NCBI GenBank assembly: GCA_027257055.1
Contig: JAPVLO010000153.1
Coordinates: forward strand, 2,976,001-3,040,000
Source of the DNA: Cephalopachus bancanus
Lineage: Eukaryota; Chordata; Mammalia; Primates; Tarsiidae
DNA length: 64,000 nt
Direction of reading: 5' to 3'
Position numbers and translations under genes: made by a program. Shown piece after piece: positions 20,945 through 33,700 of the stretch (position 1 is the stretch's first letter; each line of letters begins with the position of its first letter). Below the pieces are notes generated by a model, which was given only the letters and a program-made list of their open reading frames with translations, had not been told where the DNA came from and ran no database searches.

Positions 20945-22040
20945 TTTACCCTTCAAAGTAGATGTCAGTATCACTTTTAAAAAAAAGTGACATGATTGAA
21001 GCCTGTGTTCATTCTACTGTCCTTTAATCAATCTCACTAAAGAGTATGGTATAATAACAATTAAGCCTATAAAAATATCTGAAGAGCTTATGCTAATTGA
21101 TCACACATACCTTTTCATTTCAATTCCAAGAGAAATTTTCTGCATTCAGAAGGTCACTACTATTTCAACATAGTCATTGATATTCTGTTAAATGTAACCT
21201 AGGGCAGCCTATAACCTAGAGGATAGCTAAATAAGGATGACTTTAATTATTTCTAGACCACAATAGGGCTCTTGTGCTTAGAGGAAGGAAGGTTATAAAT
21301 ACTGGAAGCCCATACAAGGAATGAATCTGCACATACTGTGTCAGATGTCTAGTATAATGTTACATGCTACCAGAGAAGGAATGGGAATCTGGTATTGAGA
21401 GCTCCTTTGCTGAAGTGAAGGAATCTGAGGATTATCCTAAACAGGGCCAGGAAGAAAGTCAGAAATCCCAAGTGACACAATAAAAGTTGAGTTATCAACA
21501 TGGGCAGGGGATAAGTCAAGGGCAGAACTGAATAAGAAGAATCAGGACTGGAGACTTGACTTGGTGATAGGAGCAAAATGTATTATAAGGCACTTAGACA
21601 AGAAGTCACAAAAAGGAGTTGATCTGAAAAGAAGTAGAGCATAAATACTAGACATTCGGAAGAAGCTAGATTCATGCCAAACTAAAGGATAAAGATAGCA
21701 ATTAAATGGGGCAGGTCAGGGTGAAGAAATTAAGGACACATAGATTTAAATGGAAACAGATTAAATATAAGACAGGGGGTCAAATATCAGAAATCCAATC
21801 TAAATTCAGGGAAACAAATAAGAAGGAATTTTTTTTTCATTTACTCACAAAGTTGTGGGTTTCTGATAAAAAGCAAGAGGGCATTTTACATGTCCAAGTG
21901 ATCTCTGCAGAGTGACAGAAAGCTTGCTCCCAGGCATTCCCCATTACAGAAACTTTGTTTTAATTATGTGGCACTTAAACTCTGTGTTTAGTTTATACAT
22001 GCTTTAGTCTCCTTGCCTGAATTTACAATCCTTTTGGTAT
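20945..22040. other. No recognised feature
   Basis: AT-rich sequence without supported genes or assigned repeats. Confidence 0.45.
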
Positions 22041-22044
22041 TAAT

Positions 22045-22240
22045 GAATATCATTTTTGAGCACATACTATGTCCCAGGCACGGTGCCAGTGCTTTATATA
22101 CATTATGATATCATTATCTCTTTTTAGTTCACAAAATACTGAAGAGTTTATGATGTGAGGAGATAAGTAACTTGCCTATGGTCACACAGCTAGAGAGAGC
22201 CAGAGCTGGAATTTAAACTCAAGTAGTCAGGTTTCATAAC
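22045..22240 (-). mobile_element. MIR SINE, antisense
   Basis: catactatgtcccaggcac, gataagtaacttgcctatgg and tcacacagctagagagagcc, in the order of an antisense MIR core. Confidence 0.85.
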
Positions 22241-22850
22241 CAATTTTTGTTATTAATGGTGGCTTTCTTCCCATTCCCCTTTCCTTATTTGTTGCCACGA
22301 ATTCATAGTCCTTAAAGCAACAACATGTTAGATGTGATAGGGAATACTTTGTGTACACACAAGAGTGTGGTGTATGCTCCTTCCTAGAGCAAGGACTTTC
22401 TGGCTGGGGATTTTGGCAATGGTCAAAGACTGCACCTTCTGGGGAAGCTCATGGTAAAAATGAAGTAGAGGAGTCAGGAGTCCATTGAGTCATTTTATGC
22501 AATCAGGCAACTGAAACTACAGCTATGAAGAAAGAATCTTTTGTCTTGAACCTTATTATACTTTCCACAAGGTCAGGGACTGGTGTCACAGTGTGAACTA
22601 TATAAAGCAGAGAATCAGGAACAATTTAGAGAAGGAATGCCTCCTGGAGGATAGAAGGGCTAGGATATCAGAACCATCTTGACTCTTTTTCTTTCATGAA
22701 ACTTTACCCAGTGAACTCCCATTCAGTACAATATCTTGTATAGTTTCCTGTCTCTCTTCTAGATACATGTATACAACACTGGCACTGTGGTGTCACTGGA
22801 GGACCAAATGTGTGTATAGCCACTTAACAATCAGGTAAAGCTTCAATAAA
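22241..22850. other. No recognised feature
   Basis: No gene or assignable repeat seen. Confidence 0.45.
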
Positions 22851-22854
22851 TCAC

Positions 22855-22990
22855 TTCTTTTTTGAACCTCATTTTCTTTTCATTTGAAATGAGGTAATAC
22901 CTACCTTGCAGGGTGGGTGAGAGAGTAATGTTTTTAGGTTGACATATGAAAAGCATTTGGCACATTGCAGCTCTTTAATCTTCAGTGCAT
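22855..22990 (+). mobile_element. MIR SINE fragment, sense
   Basis: aacctcattttcttttcatt, taatacctaccttgcagggt and agcatttggcacattgcag, as in the MIR 3' half. Confidence 0.75.
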
Positions 22991-23057
22991 ATTATCCCAA
23001 GCTATACAGATTTCTTTTCAATTAAAATGAGTTCTCCTTGTTAGAAATGAGAGTAAT

Positions 23058-23535
23058 TTCTGAAAAAGATGCCTGCATGCATATGTTTATTGCAGCATTG
23101 TTCACAATAGCAAGAACATGGAACCAACTGTGCTGCCCATTGAAAGAGAATTGGATTTTAAAAAATGTGGTACATATACATGATGGAATATTACACAGCC
23201 ATAAAGAAGGACAAAATCATGAACTTCGCAGCAACCTGAATGGACTTAGAGTGTATAATACTGAGTGATCTATCATAGAAACAAAGAATTGAGTATCACA
23301 TGTTCTCACTCATAAGTGGACCTTGAACAATTATTGTAATACTATAAGAAAAGGATTGGTAGTAGAGGGTAACTGCCAGGGGGTAGCGGGGAGGCAGAAT
23401 TGGTAGTAGTGGGAATTTGCCAGGGGAGGGGGGCACACCTCATCAATATGGGTAGCTGCATAATGGACATTTGTATACCTAACCCTGAATTGTATCCCAC
23501 ATCTTTAAAATAAAAAAAGCAAAAGTAGAAAAAAA
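23058..23535 (+). mobile_element. L1 3' end, young, sense
   Basis: 5'-truncated L1 from gcatatgtttattgcagcat to ctaaccctgaattgtatccc and an A-rich tail. Target-site duplication gaaatgagagtaat (23044-23057) and gaaacgagagtaat (23536-23549) with one mismatch. Confidence 0.9.
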
Positions 23536-23762
23536 GAAACGAGAGTAATACTTTCTTTTATTTACATTCCTTAAAATTGTCTTTAGAATTTATAAAATAA
23601 ATTACTTTATAAAAACAGTAAATCTGTGTATTTATGATCAGTTAATTTACACAATCAAACCAGGGTAAGCTGACCTCAAAAGCTCAGGACTACTTAGGAC
23701 CAAAAGCTATGATCTGGAGTTGAATTTCTCCTGTCGTGACTATGGAGAAGACAATGACAAGT

Positions 23763-24165
23763 ATCTTAGTCCATTTTCTGTTTTATAAAAGAACACCAGT
23801 GACTGGGTAATTTATAAAGGAAAAAAATCAGAAAAACTGATGAACAAAGTCCCAGAGAAGGTGGAAAAGAGAGATTAGTGATTGTCTTCTCAACGACAAC
23901 AACAAGTCAAAGAAGGTAGGCTAAAATTTATAGAGGCCTGGAGGCTGGAAAGTTCAAGGACAAGGGGCTGCATCTGGTGAAGACATTCTTGCTGCATCAT
24001 AACCAGGTGAACAGCATCACATGATAAGAAGGCAAGAGGAAGAGAGCCAGAAAGAACTCACTTTTAAAAGAAAGCCACCACAACAATAACAAACCCACTC
24101 CTATGATAGTGACATAATCTATTCATAAGAGTGGGGAGAGCAAGTTTTCAGCATGTGAAATATTG
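23763..24165 (-). mobile_element. MaLR-like LTR, antisense, with internal insert
   Basis: Starts tatcttagtccattttctg and gactgggtaatttataaag. About 90 bases of unrelated sequence (about 23830-23925) interrupt it before it resumes with gaggctggaaagttcaagg and continues to the gtgacataatctattcataa region. Confidence 0.6.
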
Positions 24166-24750
24166 AGAAACAGTGAAATTTTAACAAGAGGAAAGCCACT
24201 TTTCTATTCCTACCTATCAGTCCAGATATTTAGTTAATTTAGAATATAGTGCTGTTTGAGGAATGAAGTACCTATGAATAAAAACCAGATGCACACCACT
24301 GGGAAACTATCTCATGTATTACCAACCCCTTTAGGCTCACAGCTCACCTTAATGCTGGTGTTGGGGACTTGGGGTTCCATCTATTAGAAAACACGAGAAA
24401 GGCTCCCCCTCCATGAGCTATGAAGTTGCACAAGCAAGTACACACACATTTGTGTGAGTTTATAAGTATGTAAGTAGTTAAGGCTACTCATCTATTGAAA
24501 AGATCACCTATTTATATTTTTTATTTTACTTTCTTTTTTATGTTATTCATTGAAGAACATTCATTGAGCATATGTTGTATGCTGGGCTCCGTGGCAAATG
24601 TAAACATGAAAGCAGAAACTTGTTCTAAAGTCATCTAATTTTTACAATCCATAAACTAAGTCAATATATTCCTTGGTTGCATTTTGAACTAAAGATGCAA
24701 TTTATTATTATTTGAAATGACAAAATATCCCAAATGTAGTTTTGGAAGAT
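24166..24750. other. No recognised feature
   Basis: No gene. A short piece near 24545-24610 (cattcattgagcatatgttg) resembles an ancient MIR/L2-type end. Confidence 0.45.
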
Positions 24751-24751
24751 G

Positions 24752-24896
24752 ATTGTAGTTCCAGCTACTTGGAAGGCTGAGGCGGAAGGATCGCCGGAGC
24801 CCAGCAGGTCGAGGCTGCGGTGGCCGGGAGCGGCCACTGCACTCCAGTCTGGGCGACAGAGTGAGACTCCAACTCAAAAAAAAAAAAAAAAAAAAA
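24752..24896 (+). mobile_element. Alu right-arm fragment with poly(A)
   Basis: Starts mid-element at attgtagttccagctactt and runs to the gagtgagactccaactc end with a 20-base A tail. A 5'-truncated strepsirrhine-type Alu. Confidence 0.92.
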
Positions 24897-25790
24897 GCAT
24901 CATAAGGTTTGACTATTTTTCTAAGTGCTGTGTGTTATTTTACAACTTAACCCAGTTGTAACTAACATTTCAAGTTTTTGAAGTCTCAAATCAAACTTAG
25001 TGCTCTCCTGCTCAATTGTTTCTTTATGACCTCTATTCTGTTCAGAAAACTGTCATTTTCTCAATTGGAAAAGCTAAACGTCTTAGACTGTTTTGTAGTT
25101 CTAGAAAATATGATGCTTTGTTTTTAATCAGTTGCTGAGCATTATTTATTATATCTTTCCTAAGAGATGACCTGTCCATCTAGTATAGGGAAGTTTTTAA
25201 TGAAAGAGAAGAAAAAAGCTAGAGTAACCACTTTTCCAAATCATCAAGTGAAGGTTAATAATGACCTATTGTCTGTTCTAGAATAGAGTAGGGGTTCAGT
25301 TTGAGGGCTTTGGGGTAGCATCACTCATCGGTATCACATGGGTACCTGAATTCTATATCAGGAAGGATGTTAGACTATGAGCACCAAGATTTTCTGGAGA
25401 ATTTTTCTGGCAGGAGTAAGGGTGGGGAAGCAGAGTCCCAACTGCCCAGAATGGTATGTAGAGCCAAGTTCCAGGAAACTGAAGTGGAAATTATGGGCCC
25501 AGGAAGAAGGACAATCAGATAGGGTGGTCACAGAAGGAGACAATTGTAGTTATAGGTTGATACTTGTGTCCAAAGGATTAAATTTACCCCAGTCATAGAC
25601 ACTATTTCCAGTCTTCACACTGTTGTGAGGATGGCACATCTAACTCATGGCTCGTGGTCAGGTTATGCTCTCACTGGTTTAGGCACTCATGGTGAGATTT
25701 TTTTCATTTCTTTGGGTAAAGGAGGCAGGCAATAGAACCATTTCTCCAAGTCCTTTAGATTGTGCCCTCTCCACAACCCCATGTCCCCTA
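24897..25790. other. No recognised feature
   Basis: Chance ORFs only. Confidence 0.45.
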
Positions 25791-26060
25791 TGACCACTAA
25801 CTTGATTCTGACTTGAATGATTACTTATACTTTAGAACTTAACTTCTTCTTTCTTTTAGTCCACATTTTACTTCAACATAGTCTTATGCAACCAGGACAT
25901 TTTTCCCAAAGTATAGATCATTTATATAAACTTTTCACTCAGAATCCTTCATTGGCTAATTATTCACCTTTTCCTCTCCCTTTCCTAGCATTGTTGAACT
26001 CTCACATTTCTTTTATCGTTGTCACCCATTACTCTCATACGTTTCAGTTGGACTGAAATA
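25791..26060 (+). mobile_element. L2 LINE fragment
   Basis: actcagaatccttcattggc followed by pyrimidine-rich cctttcctagcattgttg and actctcatacgtttcagttg, in the order of an L2 3' end; old and diverged. Confidence 0.55.
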
Positions 26061-26274
26061 TCCATTTTTTCATTAGTTCACTTCTTTATTCAATAAGATA
26101 AATAACTTTCTATATAGTAGGAATTATGCTAGATTATAATGCTATAAAGATAATAAAATTAGGTCTTTATCCTTGAACAATGCATAGTCTTCTAGGGAGA
26201 GAGACACATTAACAAAAGAGAAGTATATGTTAAGACAAATGCCAGGTAGTGGTAGAATTCATAGAGGAAATGAA

Positions 26275-26620
26275 TGCCTTATTTCTCCTCTTATTCCTCT
26301 GACCCTTTGCTGGTACTGTTTCCTACTGGACCATAATTCTCACCTCTAATCTGTTTTTCCAAATTCTATTTCTCTCTCAAATAATTTAAAAAAATTAAAT
26401 GTTAGCTTCTCCATAAACCCTTCCTGATTTCTCATAACCTAGTAGAAACTTTGCCATAACACCTTGGATAATTTTCTGTGAATTATTCTGAGGCCAGTAG
26501 TTGTTTTTCATGACTTATCTCTATCACAAACTTTATGCTGCTCAGAATATACTTTCAATCTCATTGTTCATGTTTTAACTCCTTAACAGCTCTAACAACG
26601 GTTCTTTGTATTTAAATGTA
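26275..26620 (+). mobile_element. L2-like fragment
   Basis: ttctccataaacccttcctg and the following text resemble the L2 3' region; weak. Confidence 0.45.
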
Positions 26621-27229
26621 TTTATATTTCAAATTCCTTAAAACAAATTATAGTTATGTTTGGTCAAGATAAGAAGAGATTACATTAATTTATCATCAGA
26701 TAAAATGAATAAAAGTATTAGAGAAACTGAATACAATAAGTGGCGAAAATTCGTATCTAAGCTTTTGGAACAAAGGAAACCAAAACCTATTTTGAAGCAG
26801 AATTTCTTAGTAGTGATGTCAGATTGAATTAAACTACAAGGAAACTGGAAAAAGTTATTGTCTGACACATAAAATATTAAGGCAATTTTGCTATGACCCA
26901 TCGCATTAATTCTGAGAAACAGTTTTCTAGAATTTATGAGGCACAAAATTCATTTTAGTATTTCTTTGGGAATATTTGGTAAGACTTCATAATGCTTCAA
27001 ACATCTGAAACTTTTATTATGTTGGGACAAATTTTTAAAAAACATACACTGCACTACAAGTGAAAAAAATTCTGTTTCTAATGATCTACATGTTCACATA
27101 TATTTGTTATTATATGATTTAGATATTAGATGCCAATAGTGTGCATTTAATACTTAGGACACTATCACAAGAAGAGAAAGTTAATTATAGGGAGACAAAA
27201 AAGAAAAATGGCAGGTGAAGAATTGGAAA

Positions 27230-27232
<3 letters not shown>
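26621..27232. other. No recognised feature
   Basis: AT-rich; an 88-codon antisense chance ORF (26680-26946) has no motif. Confidence 0.45.

Positions 27233-27284
<52 letters not shown>
27233..27284. repeat. (CA)n microsatellite
   Basis: About 50 bases of uninterrupted CA. Confidence 0.97.
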
Positions 27285-27288
<4 letters not shown>

Positions 27289-27514
27289 ATAGTTCCTAAA
27301 TAACTCAGCACCTGTATTTCAACTCTTGGGACTCTCTTCCCTATACTTCTCATCAAGTAGTGGTAGTAAATGCTTGAATTCCATATCTAATTCCTAAGAT
27401 CAGCTCCCTCTATTTACAACCTTCATTCAAATCTCAGTGTGAAATGCTAGATCTGAATAGTAGTTTATTATTTTAAATGCCCTCAAAAAAGGTACATATC
27501 TTGCTCTCAAGCAA

Positions 27515-27592
27515 TTTTTTTTTTTTGAAAGTAGGATTTACTGAGAGGACAGAAAAGTTTCTACAGTGGGAGGGACCCCAAGGGGTGGCCTT
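27515..27592 (-). mobile_element. Short poly(A)-tailed retroposon, copy 1
   Basis: A T run (27515-27526) followed by about 65 bases that closely match 50432-50498: ggacagaaaagtttctacag and gtgggagggacccc. In antisense it reads as a transcript end with an AATAAA-like signal (here changed to agtaaa) just before poly(A). Confidence 0.75.
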
Positions 27593-28249
27593 CATACTAT
27601 TTTTAAATATGTATGTCACCTACTTGATCCACTGAATTTTTCATGCCTTTCCAAGTGAATTGTAGCTAAAAGATTCAATCAGATCACAATAGTTTTAACC
27701 TTATCATTGATTAACAAGATTCAGTAGTACTACATCAGATATGTTACATTTTAAAGGAAGGATTTGTTTGAATATGCTATAATTTCAGCCTAGTCATTTA
27801 ATATGCAATTTTATTCATATTATTGAGCCAGCACAAAATGTTTTATAAACAGCAACTTGCAAAGAATATGGACACATGTTCCACTGAAAGAAAACAAAAT
27901 GGCTTTCTGGGAAAGGAACATGAATTTTGGCTTAACTCATACCAGGAGTCAAAGTCAATTATGAGCCAACAAAGTAAAGAAGGTTGTGTCTGACTTTGAA
28001 TTGTTATTATAATCATAAAATAACTCGTTCTCCAAGCAAGATATATAGTTCAAGTTGACTGAATGTGCTCACTTATTGGATCTAGGAAAAGAGTGTAAAA
28101 ATCAAGTTATTCCTTTGTGCAAAAACTTGTTCTATTCATTTTCTGAGATAAACATCCTCAACATTGTTAGTAATTTGCAAAATGTGAAGTGTGTACTTTT
28201 GGACTTTGGGATACATAGCCAAGGTTTTGATTTCTCTTTCTAAACAATT
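27593..28249. other. No recognised feature
   Basis: No gene or assignable repeat. Confidence 0.45.
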
Positions 28250-28370
28250 TTTTTAAGTCTTACTGAGTCCCAGTTTTCTTATCTTTAAAATCAGTAATGT
28301 TCATCTTAGTGGTGGTGGTGTAAAGATTGCATGAAATGACTTGAATAAAACTCCCAATAGACTGCATAGG
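28250..28370 (+). mobile_element. MIR-like fragment
   Basis: tactgagtcccagttttctt and atctttaaaatcagtaatg, then a gattgcatgaaatgac segment, as in diverged MIR. Confidence 0.55.
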
Positions 28371-28552
28371 AAGAAGCACCAAAATGAAGAGTTGGAGAAC
28401 GTGTCAGAAGCTAGGAAGAGATTGTAACAGCCCTCTAATATGATGCCACTGAACCCCACACATAAACCGATTCTGATGTCTACTGTATTGTGCTTTCTGG
28501 CTCACATCGCTCTCTGTTGACAATAAATATTTTAAAGGAAGGAATTGTGTGG

Positions 28553-28851
28553 TTTTTTTGGTGGGGGAAGGTTAAGCTGGTGTCTCACTCTGTCGCCCAG
28601 GCTGAAGTGCAGTGGCAAGCTCAGGGCCATCCCAGCGTCAACCTGCTGGGCTCTGGCGAACCTTGAGCCTCAGCCTTCCAAGCAGCCAGAACTACAGCCG
28701 CTGGCTACCATGCCTCGCTAATTTTTTTTTAATTGTGGGGACGAGGTCTTGCCAATTTGCTGGGGCTTGTCTCGAACGCTTAGGCTCAGGCCATCCACTC
28801 GCCTTGGGCTCCCAAAGTGCTGCAATTATAGGTTGAGCCACTGAGCCCGGT
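28553..28851 (-). mobile_element. Alu, diverged, antisense
   Basis: ctcactctgtcgcccaggct through gctgggctctggcgaacc to ccactgagcccggt. Full length with many substitutions. Confidence 0.88.
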
Positions 28852-29264
28852 CAGGCATTGCTTTTTGTTTCAGAATTGGACACAGTGGCTGACTCGTAGT
28901 TAGTCTTAATTAAAAGTTTGCTTATGAACTAAAAAAATAGAATAGCCTCACAGATGCATGACTTAAGAGAGATTTTGTCACTAGAGTTAACTAAAACTTG
29001 GGACAACTGATCCATGGATAAGGTACATTCTATTGATATTAAATGCTCTTCTAGCAATCCTACATTAGTGTGAGAATTTTTTTAAACTATAGATGTCAAA
29101 TTAATCAAAAATATATGGAAATAGGGATCTAAAAATCTATAATTATAATAAACTTCCTAGTTATTCTGACATGGAGTAAGACTTCTTTGACAATTCTAAA
29201 ATTCTTGGCATCCCTACTCATAATTCAAAAGTAGGTATTAGAGTGTGCAATCTCATTTGTATGT
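28852..29264. other. No recognised feature
   Basis: AT-rich, no gene seen. Confidence 0.45.
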
Positions 29265-29265
29265 C

Positions 29266-29296
<31 letters not shown>
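29265..29296. repeat. (GT)n microsatellite
   Basis: GT dinucleotide run ending in gcgcgc. Confidence 0.96.
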
Positions 29297-29297
<1 letters not shown>

Positions 29298-29461
29298 AGA
29301 TACTCATTTTGGATGGTCCTACCCACACGAATCTGATTATTACAATCAGGACAGAAAATTAGAAGAAAAATGTGAACATTCTGGCAGGATTGGAATCCTA
29401 CCTCCACTTGATAAGTTACTGTCTGTCTTACCTCCGTTTTCTGTGAAGGCTAAATGAGACA

Positions 29462-30178
29462 ATATATCCAAAGGAATTCAAATCACTCTATGAAAAAGAT
29501 ACCTGCACACGCATGTTTATTGCAACATTATTTACAATAGCAAAAATATGGAACCAACCATGCTGCCCATCTGGATTGCTTGAGCCCGCAGTTTCAAGAC
29601 CCACCTGGGCAACTTGGCGAGACCTCATCACTACAATGAATAAAAAAAAAAAATTAGCCAGGCGTGGTAGTGCACGCCTGTAGTTCCAGCTGCTTGGAAG
29701 GCTGAGGCGGAAGGATCGCCGGAGCCCAGCAGGTCGAGGATGCGGTGGCCAGGAGCGGCCACTGCACTCCAGTCTGGGCGACAGAGTGAGACTCCAACTC
29801 AAAAAAAAGAAAAAAAAATGTGGTACGTACATGATGGAATATCATGCAGCTATAAAGAAGGACAAAATTATGAACTTTGCAGCAACTTGGATGGACTTAG
29901 AGTCTATAATACTGAGTGATATATCACAGAAACAAAGAACTGAGTACCACATGTTCTCACTCATAAGTGGACCTTGAACAATTATCATTATAGCATAAGT
30001 AAAGGATTGACAGTAGTAGGAAACTACCGCTGGCGGGGGCGGGGGGAATTGGCAGTGGTGGGAAAATGCCAGGGAGGAGAGGCACATCTCATCAACAAGG
30101 GTAACTACATATTGAACATTTATATACCTAACCCTGAATTGTACCTCACATCTTCAAAATTAAAGATTAAAAAAAGCA
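29462..30178 (+). mobile_element. L1 3' end, young, split by an Alu
   Basis: L1 text from ccaaaggaattcaaatcact to aaccaaccatgctgcccat (29569), then resuming at atgtggtacgtacatgatgg (29817) and ending ctaaccctgaattgtacctc with an A-rich tail. Compared with the L1 copies at 2925 and 23058, about 20-25 L1 bases at the break are missing. Confidence 0.9.
29570..29817 (+). mobile_element. Alu, 5' truncated, inside L1
   Basis: Starts ctggattgcttgagcccgca and runs to actccaactcaaaaaaaag. No target-site duplication is visible and L1 bases are lost at the junction. Confidence 0.92.
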
Positions 30179-30224
30179 CAATGCTTGACTTATGTATATG
30201 TTCTATTAATATTAATTTTTTCTT

Positions 30225-30300
30225 TCTCTACCTCCTCTTCCTCCTCCTCTTCCCTCTCCTCTTCCACCTTCTTCTTGTCCTTATTCTTCTTCTTCATCTT
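30225..30300. repeat. Pyrimidine-rich CTT/CCT tract
   Basis: tacctcctcttcctcctcct and following imperfect repeats. Confidence 0.85.
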
Positions 30301-30492
30301 TCAAGACCCTGAAGTATCCTATATTCTCCATGAATTCTTTTCTGATTTTGCTAGTCCATAAATATTTACCTCTATTGAAACATTCCCTATTAATCTGGAT
30401 AAAGTCTTAGAATGTAGTTTTATACTCTGCTTGTATGATAAGTATTTTTCAGAAATGACTATCTTTTCTTATTCTTTGACCTTTATCTCCTG

Positions 30493-30749
30493 AAGTGAGT
30501 GGATTGCCTGAGTCCGCGGGTTCAAGACCAACCTGGGCAGCGAGACCTCATCTCTACAATAAATCAAAAAAATCAGCCGGGTATGGTAGCGCGTGCCTGT
30601 AATTCCGGCTACTTGGAAGGCTGAGGCGGAAGGATCGCCGGAGCGCAGCAGGTCAAGGCTGAGGTGGCCGGGAGCGGCCACTGCACTCCAGTCTGGGCAA
30701 CAGAGAGAGACTCCGACTCAAAAACAAAACAAAACAAACAAAAAAAAAA
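30493..30749 (+). mobile_element. Alu, strepsirrhine-type, 5' truncated
   Basis: gtggattgcctgagtccgcg to gagagactccgactcaaaaa with an A/C-rich tail (caaaacaaaacaaac). GC-rich and little diverged. Confidence 0.93.
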
Positions 30750-33700
30750 TTCACAAATGCTTACCAGTAGTCTGTAACAAGTACAGCTATGTTGAATACA
30801 CAATAGATTAAAAAACATATGTTATATGGACAATTCTTTTCTACAGAGTAGTGCAGTTATATACACTTCCCATTCAAACATTACTAAACATAATCAACAA
30901 CAAAAATTGAAGTGATTCTTGTCACTTGTAACATGTGTTTCCAAAATTAATTCCAACAACTGAAATATATCAAAAGAAAATAACTCTGGTTTTAAAAATA
31001 GGTCATACACATGCTGTTGAGGTCAGAATTCTAAACATTGGTTAAATTTCTACATTCTTCAAGAGAACTCTGTGTGGGGACTTTGGATTGTGCAAGTATG
31101 AGACAAACTAGAAATGAATCCATTTGGCCCCACTTAACCTTAGGCTTGCTGGCTCCCAAACACAGCTGAAAAAATTTGATTTTTTTTTTGAGTCATTTTG
31201 TTTCAAAAGTGAGTGAAAAATGGATAGGTTTAACATTAGCCATTGGCTCTGAAATTAGTTGAAGTTTCTTTAATATGAGAATTAAGGATTATTAATATGC
31301 ATGTATATATACACACACATGCAAGTTAAAAGATATTTAAACAAAACAATGACTTATTCTATGAGTTAATTCTGGTTGTTTTACTTTGCTTAGTATAGAA
31401 TAGAGAAATTAGTGAAATACTTAATTATAGATTTTGGAGTTATGTTTGATCTGGAAAATAGAATGGTTAAACAAATTATAAAATTAATAGTAGCTGTTAA
31501 AATAAAAAAGGAATAAAATTTTCATTCATAATCTCAGTTTATAGAGAAAGCACAGATAATTTTTTGAATATTTTCTGTCAGTACTTTTATGCTTCTTTTT
31601 TCTCTTCTCTCTCCTTTCTCTATTATATACATACACATGCACTACACAAACATTTCACAAGTTATGGTTATAGAATGTCTCATTTCTACTTTTATTTAAC
31701 ATTATTGCCATGCTATTCCAAGCTAGTTAAGGGTAATAGAATAGAATGCTAAGATTCCGTATAATGTTTAACCATACATTCCGGAATGGAATTAGATCTC
31801 AAAAAGTATGTGGGCTATAAAGCGTTCTTTTATTTCATATCTGTATCTAACCTATAGCTTTATTTTATCTGGATGCTTTTCATAAAAAAATTTAGATTAA
31901 ATGATTTTCACACTCATTGTTTTAGGCTTAACCAAACAAATATTAGTTTTAAAACTCATCCATGAAGGCTAGCTAAATTGAATTGGCTACATGCTAAGTC
32001 TCTGATCCCTATATGTGTGTATAGATTTTTCTGCCAGTATCATAACAAAGTGAGAATGTACTAAACATTGCAGTAAACTAGTTGTGTGTGGGATAAAACC
32101 AAAAACCATTTTCGTTTCCAGGATTCATCTATGTATGACATTTTAAAGGTTTCTATTATGCCTGGTATAAATTATCTGCTTTATCTTACTAGTCCCTAGA
32201 ATAATACATATGTATTTATATTTTGACCCCTGTGTCTTTGTCTAACCAATGTATGCTGTGATTAATTAAAATAGATTTATTAATACATACATTATGCTAC
32301 CCTGAAATTAGATTATGGCTATGCTGATTGCTAAAATTAAAGTATTCATCACTGGGTGGTCAAGAGCAGTGCTGGCTAAACTTTTCCACAGTCCTGACCA
32401 AGAGGCTTGGTGCCTGGCAGAGTAAAGTCCTCTGGGACCTGCCTGGTTCTATAGCTGACAGTTAGTGCTGTGCTAGGTGTCTTCTTCAAAATTTGTCATT
32501 TCTTCCTAATTTCAACATACTCAGAAACAGAAAACTTCATATCCACAGAAAGTTCATCTTACACTAAAAATTTCTGTACGTGATTTAACTAACTCTTAGC
32601 AATGTTAATGATTTAAAATCATATATGTTTTATAAACATACTTATAGTTGTAGACTCAAGTTTCCTATATAATATATTAATTAGTGGTTCTACCTTTGCA
32701 CACCAAACTAATTAAATACAATACAAATGTTCTGTCACTCAATCATTACGTTTAAGGACAAGACTAGCAGAGGGATAGATCAGAAAGCTTTCAGGATTAG
32801 ATAAGATTCATATGGGAAAATGATGTGGAAGATATTTGGTTTTCAGAAGTCAGGATAACAGATAATACTGGAAGGATGTATAATTGTGTCCTGAATTCAG
32901 GAGTGAATTCTGTAACCAGCTTTTGAAAAACAGAGAAACTAGGCAACAGAGAAGAGAATTAGAACAGGAATAAGTTGAGAAAGAGAATTAGTAGTTGCGC
33001 TTTATCATTTGTAGACTTTTTAGAAGCTTAGAAAACAACCAGCCAAGGCCGAATGTTGTGGAAAAAGAAGGATTTCTAGTACGGGTAAAGCAAAAGCAAG
33101 CCTGGAGGTCCCATGTTCTGACAGTGCTCCATGTTCTGCTCAGACACTCCAAAGAATGGGAGATGTCCCTGACATCCTACCAGAGTGGTTAATCAGGTGC
33201 TATCCCTCACCTGCAACTGTTCAGACATGACATTCTTGTAAGCAATTTATTTAAGTTCATATTTTTTATTTTTAAATTGAAATCAAGATATATCTTGACA
33301 GAAACCAGAGGCAAATATTTGGCAGTCTGAGTTCTGAGTATGGATTCATTTCCTGAGTTCAATTTTTCATATTTCTATCTTCTGTGATGACTTTATCTAC
33401 TTAAATATTTCAAAGGGGAAATTTTTACTTCTTTAATTTACCAGATTGAAGATTCTATGATGCTTCTAAGACTAATCTCACTCTCCAAAATTCTTTTATA
33501 TGTCCAACCTATTTTATATCAACAGCACCTTTGTCTCTGGTTTCATCCATCTTGAGATAAAGTGCATATGGAATATTTACTCATTGGATGCATTTACAAC
33601 ATTTCTTTTGTGCTTTTTGTCCTCTAAATTTAATATAAATCCAGCACCTTTTGTGATTTGTCCTTAAGTACATTATCCTTCCTTGATCATTTCTGGCACT

